Source of the DNA: an uncultured Alphaproteobacteria bacterium
GTDB lineage: Bacteria > Pseudomonadota > Alphaproteobacteria > HIMB59 > GCA-002718135
DNA: 64,000 nt
Assembly: GCA_902601455.1 (NCBI GenBank)
Contig: CACKNC010000001.1
Span: 220,240-284,239 of the forward strand
Reading direction: 5' to 3'
In this document: positions 47,695 to 57,045 of the stretch, piece after piece
Layout: every line of letters begins with the position of its first letter
Numbering within the stretch: position 1 is the first letter of the stretch
Notes under the pieces: model-generated
Database searches by the model: none
What the model was told of the DNA's origin: nothing
What the model saw: only the letters and a program-made list of their open reading frames with translations
Position numbers and translations under genes: made by a program

Positions 47695-49385
47695 TTAGAT
47701 CGATGTTTAAAAGAGTCTTTTCGGAAACTATATAAAGCTTTTGGGTCAACATCTATATTGATTACAGCTGGTTTGTTGCATACTAAAGCATCAGCAATAA
47801 CATTATTTAAGTCTTCAAGCTTTGCAACATGGTACCCTTTTGCGCCATAAATTTCAGCAAGTTTATGAAAAGGAGGACTATCAATATCAGCTCCGATATA
47901 TCTTTGATCATAAAAATCTCTTTGGTAGGCTTTTTCTGCTCCCCATGATTTATTGTTCATAACAATTGTAATAGTATTAATTTTATGATGAACAGCAGTT
48001 GATAATTCGGAAACTGTCATTCCAAATCCACCATCTCCCATTAAACTAAATACAGGAAAATCTGGCTTTGCAAGCTTTACTCCAAGGCCCGCTGCAAATG
48101 AAAAGCCAACCAATCCAAAGTCTAATGGTGTAAAAAGGGATTTAGGTTCAAAAAAATTAAATTCATCAGTGGCTTGCAAACATAAAGTGCCTGCATCTAA
48201 TGTTATTGATGAGCCCTTTGGAATTATCTTTCTTAACTCTTTGAACAATCCAGATGGCTGAATAATTTTTGAGTTTGTGTCAGCATCTTGATCTCTTTTT
48301 TTATAGTAATGAGCTTTTTCTTTTAAAAAATTTTCAACCCAGTTTTGATTAGCATTTTTTAAACTAACATTTTTTAATAATGGAATTAGCTGGTCCAAAA
48401 AAATTTTAGCATCATTTTGAATACCTACTTCTACAGGAAAGTAACGACCAATAGCAATTGGATCTATATCAACTTGAACAATTTTTGCTAATTTTGAAAT
48501 ATTGTCATAGGAATAAAAGGTTGAATTAAAACCAAGTCTTGTTCCTATAGCTAAAATTAAATCTGAGTCTTTTACGAGGGAAGATGCAACTTTATTACCT
48601 CTTGGACCCATTTGACCACCATACAACTCACAGTCAAATGAAATAACATCACCATGACCAGCTGAGGAAACAATAGGGATATTTAAATTTTTGGATAATA
48701 AAATTATTTGATCTTGTGTTTTTGAATTTTTTACTCCAGCACCACAAATAATCACTGGCTTGGATGAGTTTTGAATTAGTGTTATAATTTTTTTTAAGTC
48801 GTTTTCATTAATTTTTTTAGACTCAATTTTATTTTCAATTTTAAAAGAATCAAAGATTTCACTTCCTGCAAGTACATCCCTAGGTATATTTATATGAACA
48901 GGTCCCCATTTACCTTTAGTAGAGAGATTTAGTGCTTTATTTAAATCTTCTACAATCGACCCAGTATCTTTTATAGAAAAAGTTTTTTTTGTAATTGGTT
49001 CAAACAATTTTTGTTGATCCACTTCCTGAAATGCATCTTTTCCCACATGTTCAGTAGCTATTGCTCCAGCTATTGATACTAGTGGTGAAAAAGCAGCTTT
49101 TGCTTGTGCAACACCTGTTACAAGGTTAGTGGCTCCAGGACCATTTTGACCTGCAATTATAACTCCAGGCTTACCAGATGCTCTCGCATATGCATCAGCC
49201 ATATGAGTACCTGTACGCTCATCTCTTACATCAATAAAATTTATACTCTTCTCATCATAAAGTGCATCGAAGAGTTCCATGGTAGCTGATCCAATTAATC
49301 CAAATACATACTTAATATTATAAGCTTTGAGGCATTCGACAACAGCCTTACCTCCTGAAATAGGAGGGTTTCTTTCTTCATTCAT
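47691..49385 (-). CDS. Thiamine-pyrophosphate-dependent enzyme (acetolactate synthase/sulfoacetaldehyde acetyltransferase-like)
   Basis: GLIGSATMELFDAL, GQNGPGATNLVTGVAQA, TPP-binding MGDGGFGMTVSELSTAVHHKINTITIVMNN. Confidence 0.8.
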   Translation of the reverse strand: MNEERNPPISGGKAVVECLKAYNIKYVFGLIGSATMELFDALYDEKSINFIDVRDERTGTHMADAYARASGKPGVIIAGQNGPGATNLVTGVAQAKAAFSPLVSIAGAIATEHVGKDAFQEVDQQKLFEPITKKTFSIKDTGSIVEDLNKALNLSTKGKWGPVHINIPRDVLAGSEIFDSFKIENKIESKKINENDLKKIITLIQNSSKPVIICGAGVKNSKTQDQIILLSKNLNIPIVSSAGHGDVISFDCELYGGQMGPRGNKVASSLVKDSDLILAIGTRLGFNSTFYSYDNISKLAKIVQVDIDPIAIGRYFPVEVGIQNDAKIFLDQLIPLLKNVSLKNANQNWVENFLKEKAHYYKKRDQDADTNSKIIQPSGLFKELRKIIPKGSSITLDAGTLCLQATDEFNFFEPKSLFTPLDFGLVGFSFAAGLGVKLAKPDFPVFSLMGDGGFGMTVSELSTAVHHKINTITIVMNNKSWGAEKAYQRDFYDQRYIGADIDSPPFHKLAEIYGAKGYHVAKLEDLNNVIADALVCNKPAVINIDVDPKALYSFRKDSFKHRSK

Positions 49386-50557
49386 TATGATGCAGCTTTA
49401 ATTTTACTTTTTTCTTTACTCTTAAAGTGTGGAATTATTTTCTCAGTGAATAACTGTATACTTTTCATACAGTCTTCATGTTTTACGCCAGGAAAATTAG
49501 ACCAAACTTTTAAATTTTGTAAATTTAATTCATTTTGCATTTCTTCAATTTTATTAATGATGTAATCTACAGTTCCAAACAGCATATTTCTTTCATGAAG
49601 GAAATCATAAGATAGTAAATCTAATTTATGGTCAGTTTTTGGAAGTTCTTCCCCAGGATTCATATGTGTTCCTAGTCCTCTCCAATGACATACCCATCGC
49701 ATATAATTTACCATTTGCTCACCAGCTTTCTCTTTTGCTTCTTCCATACTATCAGCAACAAACATATCCCTGACGACACTTATACCTTCACCTAGCTCAA
49801 CATGACGTTTTTCTTTTTCTGATTTTGCTTGTTGATATATTTCAAAACGTTTCTTTAGAGACTGCACTGGTGGTATCCACATGATAATACTAATGTCATT
49901 TTTAGCAGCCCACTCAATAGAACTAGGGCTATCAACCACTTGCCACAAAGGCGGGTGTGGTTTTTGAACTGGTTGAGGAACAATATTTATTTTCTCTAAA
50001 ATTTTTGTATCTACATTCATAAATTCAGAACTAGGAGGACTCATATCATGCTCCCATTCAAAATTAGGAGCGGGGTACGTATAAAACTCACCCTCGTGCT
50101 TAAAGAATTTTTCAGTCCATGCTTTTTTTATAATTGTGAGAGTTTCTTCAAATAACCTAAAATTTTTAGCTTGATCCTTCATGTCAGCATCAGCATTCAT
50201 GTTTAGCGCCTCTCTTCCATAAATGCCTCTTCCAACCCCCGCTTCCACTCTACCGTTAGATAATTGATCTAGTAGTGCAATGTCTTCAGCAGCTCGTATT
50301 GGATTCCAGAAAGTAATTATTGAGGCTGCTTGACCAATTCTAATATTTTTAGTTCTAGCCGCGATATCAGAGCTTAACAATATGGGGTTAGGACAAATTT
50401 CCATCCCTTCATGACTAAAATGATGTTCTGAGAACCAAATTGAGTCCCAATTATTTTTATCACAGTAAGTTGCTATATCTCTTATTTCTTCTAAAATTTG
50501 ATTATAACTTTTTTTATTGCCCCAGTTTGTTGAGTTGCAGAAATAGCCTATTTTCAT
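49385..50557 (-). CDS. LLM-class (luciferase-like) flavin-dependent monooxygenase
   Basis: WFSEHHFSHEG, LLDQLSNGRVEAGVGRG; start moved from 50569 to the ATG that follows RBS GGGAGG. Confidence 0.85.
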   Translation of the reverse strand: MKIGYFCNSTNWGNKKSYNQILEEIRDIATYCDKNNWDSIWFSEHHFSHEGMEICPNPILLSSDIAARTKNIRIGQAASIITFWNPIRAAEDIALLDQLSNGRVEAGVGRGIYGREALNMNADADMKDQAKNFRLFEETLTIIKKAWTEKFFKHEGEFYTYPAPNFEWEHDMSPPSSEFMNVDTKILEKINIVPQPVQKPHPPLWQVVDSPSSIEWAAKNDISIIMWIPPVQSLKKRFEIYQQAKSEKEKRHVELGEGISVVRDMFVADSMEEAKEKAGEQMVNYMRWVCHWRGLGTHMNPGEELPKTDHKLDLLSYDFLHERNMLFGTVDYIINKIEEMQNELNLQNLKVWSNFPGVKHEDCMKSIQLFTEKIIPHFKSKEKSKIKAAS

Positions 50558-50704
50558 ATTACCTCCCAATTTGAAGGCGACCTATCCCACTTCCGTATTA
50601 TGACGACGAGTTATGTATCGCTATATATTTCGTATTATAAATTTTTAAAATTTCAATAAAAAAAGTCCAAATCCACTAAAAATCTATAAAAACTGTACTT
50701 ATAT

Positions 50705-51364
50705 ATGATTAAAAACATCATTTTTGATTTTGATGGAGTGCTTGTAGATAGTGAAATATTGGTTGCTAAAGCTTTTGCCAAATATTTGCTAAATTTTGGC
50801 ATAGAAACAAATGAAAAAGAATTTGCAAGTTATGCAGGCAAAAAAACAGTCCAAGTAATTGAAATTTTGTCAGAAAAATATTCAATAAAAGATCAACAAA
50901 AATTTTTTGATGATATTATGGAGATTGCTAACAATATTTATAAAAAGGAATTAACTACTGTTAAAGGAGCATATGAATTTGTAAGTAATTCTAAACTTAA
51001 TCTGTATATTGGTTCTAATAGTATGAAAGATAGAATACTAGATGGATTAGAAAGAGTTGAATTAAGTCAATACTTTAAATCTGAACAAGTTTACTCATTT
51101 GATCTGGTGGATAAACCAAAACCGAATCCTGATATTTATTTAAAAGCGCTTGAAGATAATAATCTTAATAAAAATCAAACAATAATTATAGAGGATAGTG
51201 CAGTTGGTGTTACAGCAGGTGTGAGTGCAGGAATAAAGGTTATAGGTCTTACGGCAGGCGGTCATTGGCATGAACAGAGAAATGAAAAAGAACTATTTGA
51301 TGCAGGAGCATTTACTGTTACTAATGATTACAATAAAATAATTGAAATAATTAATAATAATTAA
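50705..51364 (+). CDS. HAD-family hydrolase (beta-phosphoglucomutase-like)
   Basis: IIFDFDGVLVDSE, KPKPNPDIYLKALE, IIEDSAVGVTAG. Confidence 0.85.
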   Translation: MIKNIIFDFDGVLVDSEILVAKAFAKYLLNFGIETNEKEFASYAGKKTVQVIEILSEKYSIKDQQKFFDDIMEIANNIYKKELTTVKGAYEFVSNSKLNLYIGSNSMKDRILDGLERVELSQYFKSEQVYSFDLVDKPKPNPDIYLKALEDNNLNKNQTIIIEDSAVGVTAGVSAGIKVIGLTAGGHWHEQRNEKELFDAGAFTVTNDYNKIIEIINNN

Positions 51365-51365
51365 A

Positions 51366-51824
51366 ATGGGACCAGCAGTAAAAGGAAATCCTCTTAGAAT
51401 ATTTGTTTTTTTATTAGTTATTTCTTACATTGTAGGTGAGTATTTTATTCCCTCATATCCTTTATTTAGCTTACTTAATTTAATAGGTATTATGGGATTG
51501 ATAATGTGTTTAGCATTATTTTTTTCTTCATTGAACTTATTTAATTCATATAAAGAAAATCCGACACCTCAATCCAATACCAAGCGTATTATAAAGACGG
51601 GTATTTTTGCATATTGTAGAAATCCAATGTATTTAGCATTCATTTCATTTCATTTTTGTATGTTTTTAACATTTGAGAATGTGGCATATTTATTGAGTGG
51701 TTCTGGGTTATTCATATGGATTAGTAACTTTGTGATACCCGTTGAAGAAAAATTTTTAATTGAAAATTTTGATGATGAGTATGTAAGATACACTAAATCA
51801 GTTAAAAAATGGCTGTTTTTCTAG
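51366..51824 (+). CDS. Isoprenylcysteine carboxyl methyltransferase/phospholipid methyltransferase-like membrane protein
   Basis: GIFAYCRNPMYLAFISFHF and C-terminal EEKFLIENFDDEYVRYTKSVKKWL. Confidence 0.75.
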   Translation: MGPAVKGNPLRIFVFLLVISYIVGEYFIPSYPLFSLLNLIGIMGLIMCLALFFSSLNLFNSYKENPTPQSNTKRIIKTGIFAYCRNPMYLAFISFHFCMFLTFENVAYLLSGSGLFIWISNFVIPVEEKFLIENFDDEYVRYTKSVKKWLFF

Positions 51825-51861
51825 CTCTTGAATTTTTTGACTACTGAAATATATTCTCAAC

Positions 51862-52335
51862 ATGAAAAATTTAATAATAATATTACTATCGTTAATTTCT
51901 TTTAATGCTTTTGCGGCAGCCACATCTTCAAAATCTGATGTTTCTACTGAAAGAGCTGAACAAATAAACAATCTATATGAGGTAGCCGAAAAACGTATTT
52001 ATAATAATGAATATGATAAAGCTCTAAAGTTACTCATAAACTTAGCAAAAAATGACGATTTAGGTGAGAAAAAAGCCGATGTGTACAATTTATTAGGTTT
52101 TAGTTATAGAAAATCTAGCAATCCAGATTTAGATAAGTCTTATAACTCTTACATGATAGCCCTTGAACACGATCCAAAACATGCAGGAGCGCATGAGTAT
52201 TTAGGGGAATTGTATATGATGAGAGGCGATCAAGAAAAAGCCATGAGTATGCTAGGCAAGTTAGAGAACCTTGTTGGTAAAAATGCTAAGGAATATAAAG
52301 ATCTGTTGAAAGCTATTAAAAGTTATCAATCTTAA
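51862..52335 (+). CDS. Secreted/periplasmic TPR-repeat protein
   Basis: Signal peptide MKNLIIILLSLISFNAFAA, TPR-like repeats. Confidence 0.7.
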   Translation: MKNLIIILLSLISFNAFAAATSSKSDVSTERAEQINNLYEVAEKRIYNNEYDKALKLLINLAKNDDLGEKKADVYNLLGFSYRKSSNPDLDKSYNSYMIALEHDPKHAGAHEYLGELYMMRGDQEKAMSMLGKLENLVGKNAKEYKDLLKAIKSYQS

Positions 52336-53185
52336 TTATCTTTTCTATTTTCTGATTTTTATTTATTTTAATAACTATGCTTGCTTCAGCGGGCATAGTT
52401 TTTATCATCCATCTTGTCTGTTTTTCATAATGTTGAATAAAATATTCTAATTTTTTTTTAGACATAGAAATTTTTTTCTTTTTTATTAATGCATTTTGTT
52501 TTTCTTGTTTATATCTCCATTTTATAACATGTATAAAAGAAGGGGGCTTAATATATATTTTTTTTTCAAACTTAGAGAATATTTCAGAATATTCTTTTTT
52601 CAAAAAAGAATTATAGTAGTTTCTCCAAATATTTTTATTATCTAATCGTCGCTCCAAATCATTAATATTTTTATGAAGATATTTATTTGAAATTGGTTTT
52701 GATCCACAACACCAACCTTCTAATAAAAGAATGTCTGCATTTTTAATAATTCTTCTTTTTTTTAACACATCATCTGTTAATTTATTAAAAGTTAGAGATC
52801 TGATTGGAAATCTGTTTTGTATAAATTGATTTATGTGATCTTTTAATTTTTTAATGTTATGAGTGCCTGGAACACCTCTAGTAATTAATAATGGATGCAC
52901 CTTTTTTGACAAATCAATTCTTTTTTTCTTACTTAAATAGTAATCGTCAATACTTAAGACCATTACTTTTTTTTTATAAATTTTTTCAATAACTACTTTT
53001 AGTAATTTTGATATAGTTGTCTTTCCAGATCCTTGCGGCCCAGCTATAATAAACTTATTATCATTTGAATCATTTATATGATTAATAATTGGAATAAGAT
53101 GTTGAGTTATATATTTTTTTGAAAAATTCTCATATGTAATTTTTTTTAACTCATTCTTAATAAATATATTAATATCAATTTTCAT
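52316..53185 (-). CDS. P-loop kinase, D-glycerate 3-kinase-like
   Basis: IIAGPQGSGKTTISKLL, LSIDDYYLSKKKR, HPLLITRGVPGTHN motif. Confidence 0.8.
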   Translation of the reverse strand: MKIDINIFIKNELKKITYENFSKKYITQHLIPIINHINDSNDNKFIIAGPQGSGKTTISKLLKVVIEKIYKKKVMVLSIDDYYLSKKKRIDLSKKVHPLLITRGVPGTHNIKKLKDHINQFIQNRFPIRSLTFNKLTDDVLKKRRIIKNADILLLEGWCCGSKPISNKYLHKNINDLERRLDNKNIWRNYYNSFLKKEYSEIFSKFEKKIYIKPPSFIHVIKWRYKQEKQNALIKKKKISMSKKKLEYFIQHYEKQTRWMIKTMPAEASIVIKINKNQKIEKIIKIDNF

Positions 53186-53234
53186 AAATATAATGAATTT
53201 TTGTTAAATTAATTTATACAATAGAACTAGCATT

Positions 53235-53828
53235 ATGAAATTTCTTTTTGACTTAGGCGGTGTTTTTTTTGATTGGGACCCTAATCATTTTTTCAAGGAT
53301 GTATTTAATAAAGAAGATGAAAGAATTCATTTTTTAACTGAGGTTTGTAATGATGATTGGAATATTCAACAAGATGCTGGAAGAACAATAGAAGAGGCTG
53401 AATTTGAATTAATTCCTAAATTTCCTCATTACGAAAAAGAAATCAAAATGTACTATAAAAATCATCGCAAAATGATCAGAGGGACTTTTAACACATCAAT
53501 AAAAGCCTTAGATAAATTAAAAGATCAAAATTACGAATGTTATGTTTTATCAAACTGGTCTGCAGAAACTTTTATAGGAATGGTTGATGATTATCCTTTT
53601 TTAAAAATATTTGATGGATTATTGATTTCAGGTGAGGATAAATTAATGAAGCCTGATCCTGCAATTTATGAATTGGCAATTAATCGTTTTAAGTTGATAC
53701 CCAATGAAACAGTTTTTATTGATGATAAATTAGAGAATATTGAGACAGCAAAAAATTTAAATTTACAAACTATTCATTTATTAGATCCAAATATAATTGA
53801 ATTAGAAATTGATAAGTTCTTAGTTTAA
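53235..53828 (+). CDS. HAD-family hydrolase
   Basis: FLFDLGGVFFDWD, YVLSNWSAETF, KPDPAIYELA, FIDDKLENIETA. Confidence 0.85.
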   Translation: MKFLFDLGGVFFDWDPNHFFKDVFNKEDERIHFLTEVCNDDWNIQQDAGRTIEEAEFELIPKFPHYEKEIKMYYKNHRKMIRGTFNTSIKALDKLKDQNYECYVLSNWSAETFIGMVDDYPFLKIFDGLLISGEDKLMKPDPAIYELAINRFKLIPNETVFIDDKLENIETAKNLNLQTIHLLDPNIIELEIDKFLV

Positions 53829-53865
53829 CCTTTTCTTAAAAATTTTTTCTATTATAGATAAAAAA

Positions 53866-54750
53866 ATGAAAATTGGATTCACATTAAAACCTAAAGATGG
53901 AAATATTGAAGATTTTGAAAAACAAATAGAATATCTTGAAAAAATTGGAGCAGGATCTGCTGAAATACCTCTGTATGAACTGGATGTAGTTTGTGGAAAA
54001 AAAATTATCAAAGATGAATTAAAATTGCTTAATAAATTTACTCTTAAAAGTAATTTAAAATTTTCAATTCACGGATCAATGTCAGTTAATCTTTTAGACG
54101 AGGATTACTTAGAAGAGCATTTGCAAGTATTAGAAAAAGAAATTCAAGTTTGTTCTGATTTAAATATAAAAATTCTTGTAACTCATTTTGGACATACATC
54201 AGTGGCAACTTCACAAAATCAGAAAAAATATAATGATTTAATTAATATACAAAAACAAAAATATTTTGAAATGGCTGAAATAGCAAAAGTACATGGAGTA
54301 AAATTATGTATAGAAAATATATTCCCTTATACAGATCTTCATTTTACAGCTCTACCTAGTGAAGTGTCAGAAAGTATTCGTGAAATCAATCATCCCAATG
54401 CAAGAACAACTATAGACTTCAGTCATGCATATATAAATTGTAATCTAAGAAAAAAGGATTTAATTCCTGAAATAGAAACAATGATCCCTTACACTGAACA
54501 TCTCCATGTTCATGACTCTTTTGGAAAGTTTAAAACTATGTATACCTATATTTTTGCAGAAGATATTACTTATGGTCAAGGAGATATACATTTACCTTTG
54601 GGTTGGGGAGACATTCCTTTTGATAAAATTTTTTCTTCTGGCGCTTTTAATAAAGATATTTTTTTTAATTTTGAGTTGTCGCAAAGATATAAAAAATACT
54701 ACTCTCAAAATGTCGAGCAAGCAAAAAAACTTATTTCGTTAGTCAAATAA
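53866..54750 (+). CDS. Sugar phosphate isomerase/epimerase-like TIM-barrel protein (AP endonuclease 2 superfamily)
   Basis: FSIHGSMSVN, VTHFGHTS, LCIENIFPY, ARTTIDFSHAYI, HLHVHDSFG. Confidence 0.8.
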   Translation: MKIGFTLKPKDGNIEDFEKQIEYLEKIGAGSAEIPLYELDVVCGKKIIKDELKLLNKFTLKSNLKFSIHGSMSVNLLDEDYLEEHLQVLEKEIQVCSDLNIKILVTHFGHTSVATSQNQKKYNDLINIQKQKYFEMAEIAKVHGVKLCIENIFPYTDLHFTALPSEVSESIREINHPNARTTIDFSHAYINCNLRKKDLIPEIETMIPYTEHLHVHDSFGKFKTMYTYIFAEDITYGQGDIHLPLGWGDIPFDKIFSSGAFNKDIFFNFELSQRYKKYYSQNVEQAKKLISLVK

Positions 54751-55520
54751 TGCAAAATAATTTTATGATTGGGCAAATAAGTGACACTCATTTTGTAGAT
54801 AAAAAACACAAGTTATTTGATAAATATGATACGTATAAAAGATTTATAGATGCGATTGAAACCTGTAATCAATTAATGAAAACTCCAGATTTCTATATAA
54901 TTTCAGGAGATTTAATTCATGATAATGAAATTTTTTATAAAGATTTTTTTGAGCTTTGTAATAAATTCAAAAGACCAATTTATCCTATGATGGGAAATCA
55001 TGATAAAAGAAAAGCTCTAAGGAGTTTTGTCAAAAGTGATTTAATTGATGAAAATGGTTATTTAAACTATACAATAAGTTCATACCCATTAGAGATTATT
55101 TGTCTTGATACAGCCATTGAAAATGTGATTGAGGGGACACTATCAGAGTCAACACTGGACTGGCTTGAAAAAAAATTATTAAATAATACCAATAAACCAA
55201 CTATTATTTTTATGCATCATCCACCAATTGAGATTGGTAGTTTGTTGTTTGATCATATAAAATGCAATAATGGTAAAGAATTTATAAGCTTAATATCTAA
55301 ATATAAAAATGTAAAAGAAGTTATATTTGGGCATGTTCATTGTTCTTTTAGTGAAATTATTAATGGAGTTGAGTTCTCAAGCTGTCCAAGTGCTTCAATT
55401 CAATATCCTATAGGCGCAAAATCAGATAAAAATTTAGAACTGGATACTACGGGCTTCATTAAATTAATAAATTACAATGATGGAACTATTTCAAAAGAAA
55501 ACATTAAAATAAAAAATTAG
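54750..55520 (+). CDS. Metallophosphoesterase, glycerophosphodiesterase GpdQ/CpdA-like
   Basis: IGQISDTHFV, YIISGDLIHDNE, PMMGNHDKR, IFMHHPPIEIG, FGHVHCS. Confidence 0.8.
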   Translation: MQNNFMIGQISDTHFVDKKHKLFDKYDTYKRFIDAIETCNQLMKTPDFYIISGDLIHDNEIFYKDFFELCNKFKRPIYPMMGNHDKRKALRSFVKSDLIDENGYLNYTISSYPLEIICLDTAIENVIEGTLSESTLDWLEKKLLNNTNKPTIIFMHHPPIEIGSLLFDHIKCNNGKEFISLISKYKNVKEVIFGHVHCSFSEIINGVEFSSCPSASIQYPIGAKSDKNLELDTTGFIKLINYNDGTISKENIKIKN

Positions 55521-55539
55521 TTTTATCAAACCTGATATT

Positions 55540-55566
55540 CGAAAATCTTCGTTTATTAACAATAAA
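55540..55566. promoter_or_regulatory. Adjacent small palindromes upstream of ugpB-like gene; candidate GlpR operator
   Basis: CGAA-AATC-TTCG (55540-55551) followed immediately by TTTATT-AAC-AATAAA (55552-55566). Confidence 0.35.
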
Positions 55567-55701
55567 TGTTGTTTTATTTTCGTTTTTTTATTGTATCTAT
55601 TTTTTAAATGCTAATAATAACTTTTAATTAAATTTGGGTTAGATTGCTAATTTTTTTTATAATTTTTTCTAACTTTTTAATTTTTACTAGGGAGGTAAAT
55701 A

Positions 55702-56985
55702 ATGATTAAAACTTATATAAAAATCATATCTTTATTTGCATTTATATTTTCTCTTTCTAGCTTTTCTGCAAAGGCAGTAGAGTTGGAGTTCTATTTTCCA
55801 GTAGCAGTCGGTGGAGCCGCAGCTACAACTGTTGAGGAATTATCAAATAAATATATGGAATTAAATCCAGGTGTAACGATTAAGCCGATTTATGCTGGAT
55901 CTTATACAGATGCTACTACTAAAGCAATAACTGCTGCTAAGGGAGGAAACCCTCCACCTATGGCAGTTTTAATCGCTATTGATATTTTCAAATTTTATGA
56001 TGAAGATCTCGTTATGCCTTGGGATGATATCCTAACAGCTGAAGAGAAAGAAAATTGGATTGGTGGTTTCTATTCTGCATTTATGAAAAATAGTCAAATT
56101 GACGGAGTTACTTATGGAATTCCATTCCAAAGATCTACTCCAGTTTTATACTATAATAAAGATGCATTCAGAGAAGCTGGTCTTGATCCAGAAAAACCTC
56201 CCCAAAATTGGGCTGAGCAATTAGAGTATGCTAAGAAGCTTACCAAAAAAGGATCTGATGGAAACATTGAAAGATATGGAATTAGAATTCCAACAAAAGG
56301 TTTTCCATCTTGGTTAACATCTGGTTTGATCTATCAAAATGGTGGTCAAATGACTAATGGCTTAGGTACTGAAACTTTTTTAGATACTCCTGAAGTTATT
56401 GAAGCTGTTCAATACTTAGTAGATCTAAGTGAAAAGCATAAAGTAATGAGACCAGGAACACTTGAATGGGGAGCAACTCCTAAAGCATTTTTTGAAGGCC
56501 AAACTGCGATGATGTGGACAACTACTGGTAATCTTACAAATGTAAGAAAAAATGCTCCATTTGATTTTGGTGTAGCAATGTTACCAGCTGGTAAAAGTTT
56601 TGGGGCACCAACTGGTGGAGGAAATTTTTACATTTTCAAAGGAACGCCTGAGGCGGAACTTCAAGCTACTAAAGATTTTGTAAAGTGGATGACAGCACCT
56701 GATCAAGCAGGCGTATGGACTATGGCTACAGGTTATGTGGCTCCAAGACCAGATGCTTGGGAAACACAGGCTATGAAAGATTATGTAGCTGATTTTCCTC
56801 CTGCGTTAGTTGCGAAAGAGCAGTTAGCATATGCTGATGCAGAATTTTCAACTTATGAAAATCCTAAGACAGTTAAAATATTTAACACAGCTCTTGAGAA
56901 TGTAATGAGTGGATCAATATCTCCTGCCGATGCTATGAAGCAGGCACAAATTGATATTGATAAAATATTAAAAGATTACAGATAA
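55702..56985 (+). CDS. ugpB: sn-glycerol-3-phosphate-type ABC transporter substrate-binding protein
   Basis: Signal peptide MIKTYIKIISLFAFIFSLSSFSAKA; FYFPVAVGG...FQRSTPVLYYNKDAFREAGLDPEKPPQNW; followed by ugpA/E-like and glp genes. Confidence 0.8.
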   Translation: MIKTYIKIISLFAFIFSLSSFSAKAVELEFYFPVAVGGAAATTVEELSNKYMELNPGVTIKPIYAGSYTDATTKAITAAKGGNPPPMAVLIAIDIFKFYDEDLVMPWDDILTAEEKENWIGGFYSAFMKNSQIDGVTYGIPFQRSTPVLYYNKDAFREAGLDPEKPPQNWAEQLEYAKKLTKKGSDGNIERYGIRIPTKGFPSWLTSGLIYQNGGQMTNGLGTETFLDTPEVIEAVQYLVDLSEKHKVMRPGTLEWGATPKAFFEGQTAMMWTTTGNLTNVRKNAPFDFGVAMLPAGKSFGAPTGGGNFYIFKGTPEAELQATKDFVKWMTAPDQAGVWTMATGYVAPRPDAWETQAMKDYVADFPPALVAKEQLAYADAEFSTYENPKTVKIFNTALENVMSGSISPADAMKQAQIDIDKILKDYR

Positions 56986-56996
56986 ATTTATTACTA

Positions 56997-57026
56997 AACA
57001 GCACTTGAACAATCGAGTGCTGTTTT
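56997..57026 (+). terminator. Stem-loop between ugpB-like and ugpA-like genes
   Basis: AACAGCACT-tgaacaatcg-AGTGCTGTT followed by TT. Confidence 0.65.
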
Positions 57027-57045
57027 GATTTCAAGTAGGAGATAA

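Noticed and set aside
54506-54742. 78-aa alternative-frame ORF within the TIM-barrel gene
   Set aside because: Internal out-of-frame ORF; Leu/Ile/Lys-rich shadow translation.
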